Assembly: GCA_034670065.1 (NCBI GenBank)
Contig: JAXMOG010000003.1
Coordinates: 248,001-312,000, forward strand
Direction: 5' to 3'
DNA length: 64,000 nt
DNA from: Mesobacterium_A sp034670065
GTDB taxonomy: Bacteria > Pseudomonadota > Alphaproteobacteria > Rhodobacterales > Rhodobacteraceae
Shown piece by piece: positions 1 to 8,556 of the stretch. Below the pieces are notes generated by a model, which saw only the letters and a list, made by a program, of their open reading frames with translations, had not been told where the DNA came from and made no database searches. Position 1 is the first letter of the stretch. Every line of letters begins with the position of its first letter. Both the position numbers and the translations under genes were made by a program.

Positions 1-521
1 TGCCGAAAAATCACGGTTCCCAAAAGAAGACTGGTGCCAAGTAACGTCATCGTGTTTGGCAGTGGAACAACTGACGCTTCAAACGTGCAGTTTACGTCTT
101 GCCCGCAGTAGAAATTGCCGCCGTCTCGATAGTCCAGATTGCCGATCCCGACCCATTCTTTGCGCCAAACAGTCAGCCCCAGCAGGTCGTAGAAGGCGCT
201 GCGATCCGAAAAGGTAAAGTACATTTTCGAATCCGGATTCAGAATATCGGCACTGTTCCAAAACTGAATTGGCGCGACAGCAGGGTCCAACGTTCCGACA
301 ACATCCAGAAACCGCGCCTCTGCCCACAGCGGTTGCGGCAGGTAAGATTGCACAGGCTGCCCGTCAGGTGGCGTTAGATACGTATAGGCAACATGTGCGT
401 TCTGCCCGGCGTAGAGCCCAGACAGAAAGTGATAATCTATGGTCTGCTTAATTGTAGCGGCTTGGGCCGAAGTGGCCAAAGCCGCCGCAAGAATTGCAGC
501 CGCCAGTCGGGCTACCCTCAT
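1..521 (-). CDS. VPLPA-CTERM-type exported protein, partial (3' end beyond window)
   Basis: Translating the minus strand from an ATG at 521-519 gives an open frame to the window edge (about 173 codons, no stop reached). It starts with an Ala-rich signal peptide ending near ATSAQA, followed by a body with TIKQTIDYHFLSG, an NFYCGQDVNCTFEASV segment and the tail VPLPNTMTLLG followed by a hydrophobic stretch. The same landmarks occur in the next gene upstream (TIKQTIDYDFLTG, DLNCTFQASVVPLP), so the two are tandem paralogues. Start and stop overlap as ATGA (518-521), which suggests translational coupling. VPLPA-CTERM tails are sorting signals normally processed by a dedicated exosortase; none is in the window. 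The tail is degenerate (VPLPN rather than VPLPA) and its basic end is only partly visible. Function unknown. Confidence 0.8.
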   Translation of the reverse strand, partial: MRVARLAAAILAAALATSAQAATIKQTIDYHFLSGLYAGQNAHVAYTYLTPPDGQPVQSYLPQPLWAEARFLDVVGTLDPAVAPIQFWNSADILNPDSKMYFTFSDRSAFYDLLGLTVWRKEWVGIGNLDYRDGGNFYCGQDVNCTFEASVVPLPNTMTLLGTSLLLGTVIFR

Positions 522-1090
522 GCAGTGGTCTCCCCAGCCTTGGCTTTCTGAGACCGCTTGCGCCGACCAAAGGCCAACCCGCCCAGCGCCAATGCACTGC
601 CCAATAGCGGCAAAGCAGCCGGCAAAGGAACCACAGAGGCCTGGAAAGTACAATTCAGGTCTTCCCCACCACAACGATAGGTCAGCACATCATCCTGATC
701 GCGGCTCCACACACCGATGTTAGAGGTGTTCCACACCAAGAATGCGCGCAGCAAATCCGATGTGGGCCCCGGCCATGAGAAATAGAAGTCGAGATAGGGC
801 TCAGGCTGCATGATGTTGCCCGAACCGGAAAAGACCAACAGCGCGGTGCTGGTATCCAACACGCCAACCCAGCCGTTGAAATTGACAAAGGCATTCCCCG
901 GCACCGGGCTGTATGGCCAGATGCTCTCCCCATCTGGCAAGTCAGGGTAATAATATTCGACATGCGCATCCCAACCGGCCCATGGGCCTGTCAGAAAGTC
1001 ATAATCGATGGTTTGCTTGATCGTAGACGCCCCGGCTGCGCTGCCCAAAGCAAGCGCTGCGACGGTGGCCAGAACTTTGGTTCCAGACAT
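518..1090 (-). CDS. VPLPA-CTERM sorting domain protein
   Basis: 190-residue exported protein of unknown function. The start at 1090 (MSGTKVLATVAALALG) gives a clean signal peptide and sits behind a G-rich ribosome binding site (GGGGGG) about 5 bases upstream; an in-frame extension to 1294 is less likely. The C-terminus has the full tripartite sorting signal: VPLPA motif, a hydrophobic helix and the basic end FGRRKRS. Proteins with this tail are exported by Sec and, from family knowledge, processed by a VPLPA-specific exosortase and often linked to exopolysaccharide or surface functions. The two cysteines of the C-terminal CGGEDLNC segment are kept in the downstream paralogue. No enzyme motif is visible. 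Confidence 0.8.
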   Translation of the reverse strand: MSGTKVLATVAALALGSAAGASTIKQTIDYDFLTGPWAGWDAHVEYYYPDLPDGESIWPYSPVPGNAFVNFNGWVGVLDTSTALLVFSGSGNIMQPEPYLDFYFSWPGPTSDLLRAFLVWNTSNIGVWSRDQDDVLTYRCGGEDLNCTFQASVVPLPAALPLLGSALALGGLAFGRRKRSQKAKAGETTA

Positions 1091-1313
1091 CAGTACCCCC
1101 CAATTCAGAGGTTCGCGCGTTGACGTAGTGTCAGAGATCAGAGCGCGTGTGTCAATGATTTGGGTCAAGTGGAGGTTTGAAGGGGCATTGGAGCGATGGG
1201 TGCCCAAGGTGAACACCCCAGCCCGCCGCAACACCCACAGCCGCGAAGACTTTGTGGCTTCGCAGATGTGGCGAGCGTCTTCACGGAGACACAAACTTGA
1301 AAGAAGGTGTCAG

Positions 1314-1337
1314 AAAGCCGACTTGTCGCCGGCTTTT
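1314..1337 (-). terminator. weak hairpin at the 3' end of thyX
   Basis: Inverted repeat AAAGCCG (1314-1320) / CGGCTTT (1330-1336), just past the thyX stop. There is no long T-run on the minus strand, so it is only a candidate 3'-end structure. Confidence 0.3.
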
Positions 1338-1343
1338 CCGATG

Positions 1344-2252
1344 TTAGCCCTCTACAACCTCTAAAAACTCCCGCCATTCCCGCTTGCTCAAGCCGGATGT
1401 CTCTTGCGTGACCTCTTCACCCTTCAACATCCGCCGAACGCAATCAAGGGCTGCGCCAGACAGGTTCGCACCGCCCATGCGGTAATCCTCGAAGGCTTTG
1501 TAGGCAAAAGGCACCCAATCGGCCACGATCTTGCAGATCGCATCGGCATAAACACGGATTTCGTATTGGGCGTGAGCATCGGCGCGCAGGCGCAGAAAAT
1601 GCAGCAGGTTGTGCAGGTCCACTTTCCAATACCATTGGGTATAGATGTTGGCAGGCAGGTTCATACGCGCCAATTCGCGGGCCAGGCCTTGTTGGCCGTC
1701 TTGGCTGATCATCTCTTCGTAATGGTCATACGCCTTCATCGCGTCTTCGCGCAGGTAACGCAGGACGCGCTCGGCCTCTTCACCGCTCAGCGCTTCACCC
1801 CGACCCTGATTATTGATGACAGATTGTGCCGCCAGTGCATCAGGTTCCGGGATATAAAATTCGCGATCCAGAATGGAATAACGGGCCGAGTATTCGTTGA
1901 CGTTGGCTGTCCGGTGACGGATCCATTGACGCGCAACAAAGACCGGCAGTTTGACGTGCAGCTTGATTTCGCACATTTCAAACGGGGTCGAATGCCAGTG
2001 ACGCATCAGATAGCGGATCAATCCTTCGTCATTCTGGACGGATTTCGTTCCCTTGCCATAAGACACGCGCGCCGCTTGGCAAATGGCAGCATCGTCCCCC
2101 ATGTAATCAATCACCCGCACCAGGCCGTGATCCAAGACCGGATACGCGGTGTACAGATGCGCCTCCATTCCTTCTGACACGGCGCGTAGGGTCTGGCGCG
2201 GTGTGCTGCGCTGTTCGTCAATTTCGGCCTGTTGTTCGGGCGAAAGCGGCAT
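1344..2252 (-). CDS. thyX: FAD-dependent thymidylate synthase ThyX
   Basis: Makes dTMP from dUMP using methylenetetrahydrofolate and NADPH through FAD, the alternative to ThyA. The family signature RHRTANVNEYS lies at residues 112-122 (RHRx7S motif), and the surrounding folate/FAD segments (ARVSYGKGTKS, FEMCEIKLHVKLPVFVARQW) are intact. At 302 residues it is longer than the minimal ThyX, as usual in alphaproteobacteria, with a C-terminal extension. The start at 2252 (MPLSPEQQ) was chosen because an AAGGA site lies about 9 bases upstream; the frame is open further to 2351 without a better site. It is divergent from the lipoprotein gene at 2460. Confidence 0.95.
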   Translation of the reverse strand: MPLSPEQQAEIDEQRSTPRQTLRAVSEGMEAHLYTAYPVLDHGLVRVIDYMGDDAAICQAARVSYGKGTKSVQNDEGLIRYLMRHWHSTPFEMCEIKLHVKLPVFVARQWIRHRTANVNEYSARYSILDREFYIPEPDALAAQSVINNQGRGEALSGEEAERVLRYLREDAMKAYDHYEEMISQDGQQGLARELARMNLPANIYTQWYWKVDLHNLLHFLRLRADAHAQYEIRVYADAICKIVADWVPFAYKAFEDYRMGGANLSGAALDCVRRMLKGEEVTQETSGLSKREWREFLEVVEG

Positions 2253-2459
2253 GGGGCGAATCCTTTTGGCACAAGATGAGTCGCGAGCCACTATATCTGG
2301 ACAATCCGTCAGGGTGTACCGCCACATGATGCGGCGGCAAAAGGGTCGCATTCTTGCCTAAATCACACAATGCGCCAGTGGTTTCCATTGACTTTACAGC
2401 ATTGTCCAAGCAACTTTCAGCCCAAGAAAAAAACCGGGCAGGCGATCCGAGGCAGTCAT

Positions 2460-3425
2460 ATGAAACGTATTTTTGTAACGCTGGCGACAGCGAGTGCATT
2501 GGCGAGTTGTAGCGTCAGCGGTGGCAATCCGCTGATTGGCACAACCGACGACGGCACAACAACCGACACAGGAACCGCGACAGCCGCGGACAATAGCGCA
2601 CTGACGAAGAACCTTTCTTCGATCACAGTGCCCGATGGCAGTCAGGTTTTGGTGAACATCGCATCGCTTGACGGGACACCCTTGGAAGCAACCTTTGTGC
2701 GGCGTACCGATCTGGATACCGCCGGGTATGAAGCCTATGCCATTCAGGAAGACCCGCTGGACCGCTTGTTCATCGCTCTGACCAAAACCGCAAACGATAA
2801 CGCCAGCCGCGCCGCAGTGGTGCAGGACGGCGGACAGTTTAACCGTTATTTGGACGGCGGGTATTACGAACAGACCGGCCCTTACACCGCCCCCGACCCC
2901 AACAGCACAACAGCCGGCACCGGACAGGTGTCCTACGCCGGGACATACGCGGGCTTCACCAACATCGCCACTGCATCTGGCGCGGGTCTGCTGGCCATTC
3001 CTGGAACGGTTGATCCAACCACCCTGCCCGATCTGCCGGCCGAAGCGTTCCGCATTTCGGCACTTGCCTTCCTGAACGCCAACTTTGCCGACAACGTGGT
3101 GAACGGTGAAATCTACAATCGTGATATGATCGATCCGTCCGATCTCAGCGTTGTTACGCGCTATCCCAACATCTCGTTGATCGTCACCGACATTGACGCT
3201 GACGGCGGGTTCTTGGGCACGGCTGAAATCGAAAACGATGTGGGTGTGACCAGCGGATCTTACGGTGGTGTCTTTGGTGGCACCGGCGCCACCTCCGTTT
3301 CCGGTATTCTGGCGTTGACCAACTTCGACAACGATATTGATGATGAAGAAGAAATCGGGATTTTCGTGCTGACCAAATGTGGGGCAACGGGCGACAGCGC
3401 ACTGTGCGACGCGGTACAACCTTAA
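2460..3425 (+). CDS. TbpB-like surface lipoprotein (candidate Slam substrate)
   Basis: 321-residue predicted lipoprotein. A signal peptide ends in the lipobox LASC (Cys17), followed by a Thr/Asp-rich low-complexity linker (about residues 28-50). The C-terminal third has segments of the kind seen in the beta-barrel lobes of transferrin-binding-protein-B-like lipoproteins: alternating Gly/aromatic stretches such as SGSYGGVFGGTGATSVSG, and GYYEQTGPY and YAGTYAGF further upstream. It overlaps the start of the Slam-like gene, the usual arrangement for a translocon and its cargo. The ATG at 2460 has GAGG upstream; the longer frame from 2370 would bury the signal peptide. Family assignment is by pattern; the ligand (iron carrier, haem, other) cannot be told. 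Confidence 0.75.
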   Translation: MKRIFVTLATASALASCSVSGGNPLIGTTDDGTTTDTGTATAADNSALTKNLSSITVPDGSQVLVNIASLDGTPLEATFVRRTDLDTAGYEAYAIQEDPLDRLFIALTKTANDNASRAAVVQDGGQFNRYLDGGYYEQTGPYTAPDPNSTTAGTGQVSYAGTYAGFTNIATASGAGLLAIPGTVDPTTLPDLPAEAFRISALAFLNANFADNVVNGEIYNRDMIDPSDLSVVTRYPNISLIVTDIDADGGFLGTAEIENDVGVTSGSYGGVFGGTGATSVSGILALTNFDNDIDDEEEIGIFVLTKCGATGDSALCDAVQP

Positions 3426-4804
3426 CCCGCAGATTGCGCAACTTGGCTGTGGTGCTGCTGATCGGCGGCGCCCAGCCCGCATTTGCGCAAGATGTGATAG
3501 ACGTCAAAACTGTGCCTCAGGCGCAGCGATTGGCGATGGTGGCGATTGGGTCCGGGCAACTGGAACTGGCTCTGCAACTGGCAGATGCCATTTTGGCCGC
3601 GCACCCCGAAGACAGCTTTGCCCATATGGTTCGGGCAACGGCATTGTTGCAAAGCGGCCAGCCACGCGAAGCGGCACCAGAGGCACGACGCGCCTATCGG
3701 TATGCCGAGACCCCGCGTCAGAAATACGAAGCCGCCCGCATTGCCGCCTTGGCTGCGACCCGACAACAGCGATTTTTGCCTGCCCAAATATGGATGCGCC
3801 GCGCCATTCAAGCTGCCCCACTGCCAACAGACCGTGCCCGCGCCTCTCAGGAGTTTCGAGCTGTGCGTCAGGCTGCGCGTCTGGGCATTGATCTGGGCTT
3901 TTCGGTGGTTCCATCCTCGAATGTGAACGGTGGCAGCGGCGACCGATTGAACGTGATCGAAGGTGTGGATCTGGTTGGCGTATTGTCCGGCGCTGCATTG
4001 GCATTGCCTGGAACCGTCACATCTGGCCAAGCGAAACTACGCTACCGTTTGGCGCAAAACCAGCGCAGTATCACTCAACTGACCGGCGCATTGGAAGTGA
4101 CCCGCGTTGCTTTGACCGATGAGGCACGCACGTTGGCACCAACGACGTCCAACAAGGATTTTTCCGCCACTTATGCCGAAATCGGCCTGACACATGCGCG
4201 GATGATGGGGCCGGACGGTGCGGTCCTTCGGCTGAATGCCGATTTGGGGCGTGTCTGGCGGGCCGGTGATATTTCTCACAATGTTGCGCGGGGCACGCTG
4301 TCTTACGGCTGGAATCTCAGCCAGACCACACGGCTGACCTTGTCCGGCACGGCGCAGCAAGAATTTTCCTTTGCCGATGGGCGCGATGACGTTCGCACCG
4401 GCGCGGTTGCAGCGACCTTTCACCATAGCCTGGCCAACAAAGACACTCTGTCGCTTCAACTGGGGCGCAGCGCCGCCTTGTCAGACAATGCTCAGGCGGA
4501 ACGAACGGCAAGCACCCTGTCACTGGGGTACACGCGCCACAAACCTTTGGGGCCTGTCACCCTGTCTGGGCGCTTAACTCTGAGCGAAGCCCATTACCCG
4601 GACTATATGGTTGGGTTGATCACCGTACCAAACGGGCGGCGCGATCAACGCATTGCGGCCCAAGTGAATTTCGGAATCACCCCATTGGAATATATGGGGT
4701 TTCTGCCCACAGTTACGCTGTCGGCGGAAAAAACAGACTCAAACGTCAGCCGGTTCACGACAGACGAAATGTCTGTTTCAGTCGGCTTTCGCTCTGCTTT
4801 CTGA
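3377..4804 (+). CDS. Slam-like surface lipoprotein assembly protein (TPR + DUF560-type barrel)
   Basis: 475-residue predicted outer-membrane protein. A signal peptide runs to about GGAQPAFAQ; then a helical TPR-like region (about residues 40-140: GQLELALQLADAILAAHPED, ESQ-type helix pairs with repeated AARIAALAA); then a long stretch of alternating beta-strands ending in a C-terminal Phe (VSVGFRSAF), typical of outer-membrane barrels. This two-part layout matches Slam proteins, which carry lipoproteins such as TbpB to the cell surface. It overlaps the upstream lipoprotein gene by 49 bases from the ATG at 3377; a GTG at 3404 also gives a good signal peptide and a smaller overlap. Neither start has a strong ribosome binding site, suggesting translational coupling. 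Family call is by architecture and context. Confidence 0.72.
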   Translation: MWGNGRQRTVRRGTTLTRRLRNLAVVLLIGGAQPAFAQDVIDVKTVPQAQRLAMVAIGSGQLELALQLADAILAAHPEDSFAHMVRATALLQSGQPREAAPEARRAYRYAETPRQKYEAARIAALAATRQQRFLPAQIWMRRAIQAAPLPTDRARASQEFRAVRQAARLGIDLGFSVVPSSNVNGGSGDRLNVIEGVDLVGVLSGAALALPGTVTSGQAKLRYRLAQNQRSITQLTGALEVTRVALTDEARTLAPTTSNKDFSATYAEIGLTHARMMGPDGAVLRLNADLGRVWRAGDISHNVARGTLSYGWNLSQTTRLTLSGTAQQEFSFADGRDDVRTGAVAATFHHSLANKDTLSLQLGRSAALSDNAQAERTASTLSLGYTRHKPLGPVTLSGRLTLSEAHYPDYMVGLITVPNGRRDQRIAAQVNFGITPLEYMGFLPTVTLSAEKTDSNVSRFTTDEMSVSVGFRSAF

Positions 4805-4881
4805 CCTTCGACAATCACCTCTCGACAGTCCGCGCAAAGCCCCTATCCTTGGACCCAACAACTATTCCAACAGGAGGCCCC

Positions 4882-5310
4882 ATGAGCGTTAAATATCTGC
4901 ACACCATGGTTCGCGTGAAAGACCTTGAAAAATCAGTCGCGTTTTTCAAATTGCTGGGCTTGAAAGAGACCCGCCGCACCGACAACGACAAAGGCCGCTT
5001 TACACTGTTGTTCATGGCCCCTCCTGGACAAGAGGAATGCCCGGTCGAGTTGACCTACAACTGGGATGGCGATGACGGCTTGCCATCTGACAGCCGTCAC
5101 TTTGGCCATCTGGCTTATTCGGTCGCGAATATTTACGAAACTTGTCAGCTACTTCAGGACAATGGCGTGGTTATCAACCGCCCGCCGCGCGATGGCCATA
5201 TGGCCTTTGTTCGGTCCCCCGACAATGTGTCGATTGAACTGTTGCAACACGGCGATGCATTGGAGCCTCAAGAGCCATGGGCAAGCATGGGCAATACCGG
5301 ACATTGGTAA
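4882..5310 (+). CDS. gloA: lactoylglutathione lyase (glyoxalase I)
   Basis: Isomerises the methylglyoxal-glutathione hemithioacetal to S-lactoylglutathione, detoxifying methylglyoxal. The 142-residue vicinal-oxygen-chelate protein has the four metal ligands expected: His7 (KYLHTMVRV), Glu56 (CPVELTYN), His76 (FGHLAYSV) and Glu119 (NVSIELLQ). Start ATG at 4882 has a perfect AGGAGG 6 bases upstream; an earlier in-frame start at 4849 is not needed. The 3' end overlaps the next gene by 34 bases. Confidence 0.93.
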   Translation: MSVKYLHTMVRVKDLEKSVAFFKLLGLKETRRTDNDKGRFTLLFMAPPGQEECPVELTYNWDGDDGLPSDSRHFGHLAYSVANIYETCQLLQDNGVVINRPPRDGHMAFVRSPDNVSIELLQHGDALEPQEPWASMGNTGHW

Positions 5311-5999
5311 GCCGTGGGGCAGCCCTATTGGTTGCCCTGACAATCGGCACTTCGGTCCAGGCGGCACAGCAATGTCGCTTGGCCCTTGCGCTGGCGTTGG
5401 ACGTGTCTTCTTCTGTCGATGCCGAGGAATACGTGCTTCAGCGCCAAGGCTTGGCCAAAGCGTTGACAGCGCCAGACGTTATGGCGGCGATACTGGCACC
5501 GCGCCAACCACCAATGGCCTTGGCGGTCTACGAATGGAGCGGCCGAAACCAAAGCACTGTGGTGTTGAATTGGACGATCCTGAACACCGCCGAAGACGTG
5601 ATGCATGTCGCTGAGATTCTGACAACTGGGGCACGCAGTTTCACCCAGTTCCCAACAGCTATGGGGTTTGCTCTGGGGTTTGGTGCGAATTTGATGCAAG
5701 AGGCACCAACCTGCGACCGACAAGTCATCGACATTTCCGGCGACGGCATCACCAATGACGGGTTTCGCCCCAAACTGGCCTACAAGCACTTTGAGTTCAA
5801 TGAAATCACTGTAAATGGGCTGGCTGTTCTGGGTGCCGATGACCGCGTCCTGAACTATTTTCTGAACGAAGTCCGGCACGGGCCCGGCGCGTTTGTGGAA
5901 ACCGCCGAAGGCTATGCCGGATTTCACAGCGCAATGGCCCGCAAATTGATGCGCGAGATCAATTCACTGGTGATCGGACAGTTGCCAGCAGATCAGTAG
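5277..5999 (+). CDS. DUF1194 / von Willebrand factor A-like secreted protein
   Basis: 240 residues with an N-terminal signal peptide (to about SVQAAQ) and a VWA-like fold. The metal-ion-dependent adhesion motif DVSSSVD appears soon after the signal, and a second conserved stretch is DRQVIDISGDGITNDG near residue 150. This matches the DUF1194 family, common in Rhodobacterales and uncharacterised; a role in periplasmic or surface protein interaction is inference. The start at 5277 overlaps gloA by 34 bases; a TTG at 5304 is another possible start. Its 3' end overlaps the opposite-strand regulator by 7 bases. Confidence 0.8.
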   Translation: MGKHGQYRTLVSRGAALLVALTIGTSVQAAQQCRLALALALDVSSSVDAEEYVLQRQGLAKALTAPDVMAAILAPRQPPMALAVYEWSGRNQSTVVLNWTILNTAEDVMHVAEILTTGARSFTQFPTAMGFALGFGANLMQEAPTCDRQVIDISGDGITNDGFRPKLAYKHFEFNEITVNGLAVLGADDRVLNYFLNEVRHGPGAFVETAEGYAGFHSAMARKLMREINSLVIGQLPADQ

Positions 6000-6490
6000 A
6001 TATAGCGTATCTGATCCGTCCAGAACCGTTCAACGCGCCTTAGGGACGTGGTGACCAAATCCAGATCAGAGGCTGAAATATGCCCCTTCTCCTCCATCAC
6101 CTTGGATTGGGTGGTGAACAATCCGTCCACTATATCGCGTATGTCCCGCCCCTTTTGTGTCAGACGTACCCGCACAGAACGGCGATCAATTTCACAACGT
6201 TGATGGTGCATATAGCCCAGATCGACCAGCTTTTTCAGGTTATAGCTGACATTGCTGCCCTGATAATAACCGCGGGTCCGAAGCTCCCCGGCGGTGACTT
6301 CATTTTCGCCAATGTTAAACAACAGCAATGCCTGAACGGCGTTAATCTCAATCACGCCAACGCGCTCAAACTCATCCTTGATCACGTCCAAAAGCAACCG
6401 GTGCAATCGTTCTACCAACGAAAGTGCGTCCAGATACTCAGCCGCAAACCCGTGCCGGGTCGGGCGCCCAAGTTGCGCATGTATGCTCAT
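5993..6490 (-). CDS. MarR-family winged-helix regulator, LdtR-like
   Basis: 165-residue DNA-binding regulator. The winged helix-turn-helix is visible as TAGELRTRGYYQGSNVSYNLKKLVDLGYMHHQRC followed by the wing IDRRSVRVRLTQKG. The strings GSNVSYNLKKL and RRSVRVRLT resemble the LdtR group, known in other alphaproteobacteria to control an L,D-transpeptidase and osmotic tolerance; that assignment is from memory of the family. ATG at 6490 has GGAGA upstream. No transpeptidase gene is nearby, so its targets lie elsewhere. Confidence 0.85.
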   Translation of the reverse strand: MSIHAQLGRPTRHGFAAEYLDALSLVERLHRLLLDVIKDEFERVGVIEINAVQALLLFNIGENEVTAGELRTRGYYQGSNVSYNLKKLVDLGYMHHQRCEIDRRSVRVRLTQKGRDIRDIVDGLFTTQSKVMEEKGHISASDLDLVTTSLRRVERFWTDQIRYIY

Positions 6491-6579
6491 ATCGGTCTCC
6501 GCCTTTTATCCTTTGACGGCAACCTCAGAGAAAAAACGAAACATCCGGTTAAGTGTAATGCAGAAGCGTAAAATCCGCG

Positions 6580-6843
6580 CTATTTGGCGGCAAACGCCGT
6601 TTTTGAAATATCGGCAATCACATCCTGCAAGGGGGCTGGCGCGGACGTTTGCCCAGACACCCATTGGTAAAGATCCTGATCATTTTCGGACAACAACGCT
6701 TCGTATTTGTCCAATTCCTGCTCGGACATCACCGGCAACCGCGTTTCGGCATAGCGCGACAGAATGATATCCATCTCTTTGATTCCTCGACGCATCGACC
6801 GCATCGACAGACGTTTCAGACGGGTTTCATGTGACTCTGTCAT
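6580..6843 (-). CDS. sdhE: FAD assembly factor SdhE
   Basis: Small (87 residues) protein that promotes covalent flavin attachment to succinate dehydrogenase SdhA. The hallmark RGxxE motif is present as RRGIKEMD (about residues 18-25), followed by the second conserved segment LDKYEALLSENDQDLYQWV. Length is typical of the family. It lies 13 bases downstream of the XRE gene and is probably cotranscribed with it. Confidence 0.92.
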   Translation of the reverse strand: MTESHETRLKRLSMRSMRRGIKEMDIILSRYAETRLPVMSEQELDKYEALLSENDQDLYQWVSGQTSAPAPLQDVIADISKTAFAAK

Positions 6844-6856
6844 TCGGTTTGATCCT

Positions 6857-7240
6857 TCAATTTTCTTTCAGGGTCATGCGCAGCTTCTTTTCCAAACGAC
6901 CCAGCCGCTCGGCATTCAGCATCATTTGCGCTCGCAAATCGCGCAACTCAGTCAAAAGGTCAATCACTGCGGGCGTCAGTTCAACTTCGGTATCCGGTGC
7001 ATCCAGCCCTTCGCCTTCGCCGTTCAGCAACCACATCATCGAAACATTCAACATGCCCGCCACCATCTGAAGCTTGTTAGCACGAGGTTCAGACACGTCA
7101 TTTTCCCAAGACCGGAGCGTTTTAATCTTAATGCCCAGGCGTTTCGCCAAATATTCTTGCGACAAACCAGCGGTTTCCCGCGCGGCAGAAAGCCGATCAC
7201 CGAAAGTTGCGGCCTCTGGTCCGTACCAATCGTCGGTCAT
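6857..7240 (-). CDS. XRE-family transcriptional regulator
   Basis: 127-residue protein with an N-terminal helix-turn-helix (about residues 12-68): FGDRLSAARETAGLSQEYLAKRLGIKIKTLRSWEN. The C-terminal part (LTPAVIDLLTELRDLRAQMMLNAERLGRLEKKLR) is a probable coiled coil for oligomerisation. ATG at 7240 has AGGAGA upstream. It is divergent from the aminotransferase gene with about 85 bases between starts, so it could control either neighbour; targets unknown. Confidence 0.88.
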   Translation of the reverse strand: MTDDWYGPEAATFGDRLSAARETAGLSQEYLAKRLGIKIKTLRSWENDVSEPRANKLQMVAGMLNVSMMWLLNGEGEGLDAPDTEVELTPAVIDLLTELRDLRAQMMLNAERLGRLEKKLRMTLKEN

Positions 7241-7324
7241 TGTGCTCTCCTGGGTTGCCTGCTTGATCGTGCGTGACGCGCACCCTAAGACAGTGCAAGA
7301 CTGACTACAAACCGGAGCACGACC

Positions 7325-8527
7325 ATGGACCTGCTTTCTACGACATTAAGCCGTGTCAAACCTTCACCGACCGTGGCAGTGACCCAACTGGCGGCCGAAT
7401 TGAAGCGTGCAGGCAAAGACGTGATTGGCCTTGGTGCGGGTGAGCCGGATTTCGACACGCCCGACAACATCAAGAAAGCCGCAATCGACGCAATCAATGC
7501 GGGTAAAACGAAATACACCGCGCCCGATGGCATGCCCGAACTGAAAGAAGCCATCTGTGCGAAATTCGCGCGGGAAAATGGCCTGACCTACACCCCGGAC
7601 CAGATCAGCGTGTCCACTGGCGGCAAACAGGTGCTGTACAACGCCCTGATGGCAACCTTGAATCCGGGCGACGAAGTCATCATCCCGGCCCCCTACTGGG
7701 TCAGCTATCCGGATATGGTGCTTTTGGGTGGCGGTACACCTGTGGCTGTTGATTGCCCGCTGGAAACCAGTTTCAAGCTCACCCCCCAAATGTTGGAGGC
7801 CGCGATCACGCCCAAAACCAAGTGGCTGATCTTTAACTCGCCCTCGAACCCAACCGGCGCGGGCTACACTCGGTCCGAGCTAAAGGCGTTGACCGATGTA
7901 TTGCTGAAACATCCGCATGTCTGGATCATGTCGGACGATATGTATGAACACCTGGCCTATGACGGATTTGCCTTCTGCACCCCGGCAGAAGTGGAGCCAG
8001 CCCTTTATGATCGCACCCTCACCTGCAACGGTGTGTCCAAGGCCTATGCGATGACCGGCTGGCGCATTGGATACGCGGCCGGGCCCAAGCCGCTGATCGC
8101 CGCAATGCGCAAAATTCAGTCGCAATCCACATCGAACCCCTGTTCGATCAGCCAATGGGCCGCCGTTGAGGCCTTGAATGGCCCACAAGACTTTCTGGCC
8201 ACGCGCGCCGAGGCGTTCCGCCGCCGCCGTGATTTGGTGGTTGCCGCTCTGAACGACATTGAGGGCATTACCTGCCCCGTTCCCGAAGGCGCGTTCTACG
8301 TGTATCCGTCCATTTCGGGTCTGATTGGAAAAACGACGCCAAAGGGTGTTGTTATTCAAGACGACGAAACCTTCGCTAAGGCTCTGCTGGAAGATTTTGG
8401 TGTTGCGGTTGTCTTTGGATCAGCCTTTGGGCTTAGCCCGCATTTCCGTGTCAGCTATGCCACATCGGATGAAGCGTTGACCGAGGCATGCGCACGTATC
8501 AAACGTTTTGTTGAACAGCTAAGCTAA
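7325..8527 (+). CDS. aspC: pyridoxal-phosphate aspartate aminotransferase (class I, subgroup Ib)
   Basis: 400 residues, full length for the family. Transfers the amino group between aspartate and 2-oxoglutarate; subgroup Ib enzymes can also act on aromatic or prephenate-type substrates. Visible landmarks are the substrate-binding GLGAGEPDFDTP near residue 37, NSPSNPTG at 171-178, and the cofactor lysine in SKAYAMTGWRIGY (Lys239). GGAGC lies 8 bases before the ATG. A conserved hypothetical gene follows 29 bases later. Confidence 0.93.
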   Translation: MDLLSTTLSRVKPSPTVAVTQLAAELKRAGKDVIGLGAGEPDFDTPDNIKKAAIDAINAGKTKYTAPDGMPELKEAICAKFARENGLTYTPDQISVSTGGKQVLYNALMATLNPGDEVIIPAPYWVSYPDMVLLGGGTPVAVDCPLETSFKLTPQMLEAAITPKTKWLIFNSPSNPTGAGYTRSELKALTDVLLKHPHVWIMSDDMYEHLAYDGFAFCTPAEVEPALYDRTLTCNGVSKAYAMTGWRIGYAAGPKPLIAAMRKIQSQSTSNPCSISQWAAVEALNGPQDFLATRAEAFRRRRDLVVAALNDIEGITCPVPEGAFYVYPSISGLIGKTTPKGVVIQDDETFAKALLEDFGVAVVFGSAFGLSPHFRVSYATSDEALTEACARIKRFVEQLS

Positions 8528-8556
8528 CACGGGACCAGTTTGAAAAGGATGGCGGT

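Noticed and set aside
1404..2177. Plus-strand 257-codon frame antisense to thyX
   Set aside because: ThyX motif and full family length are on the minus strand; the opposite frame has no recognisable features.
2394..3482. 362-codon open frame antisense to the TbpB-like lipoprotein
   Set aside because: Composition is Cys/Gly/Arg-rich and low in conserved patterns, no ribosome binding site; it is the shadow of a well supported coding frame.
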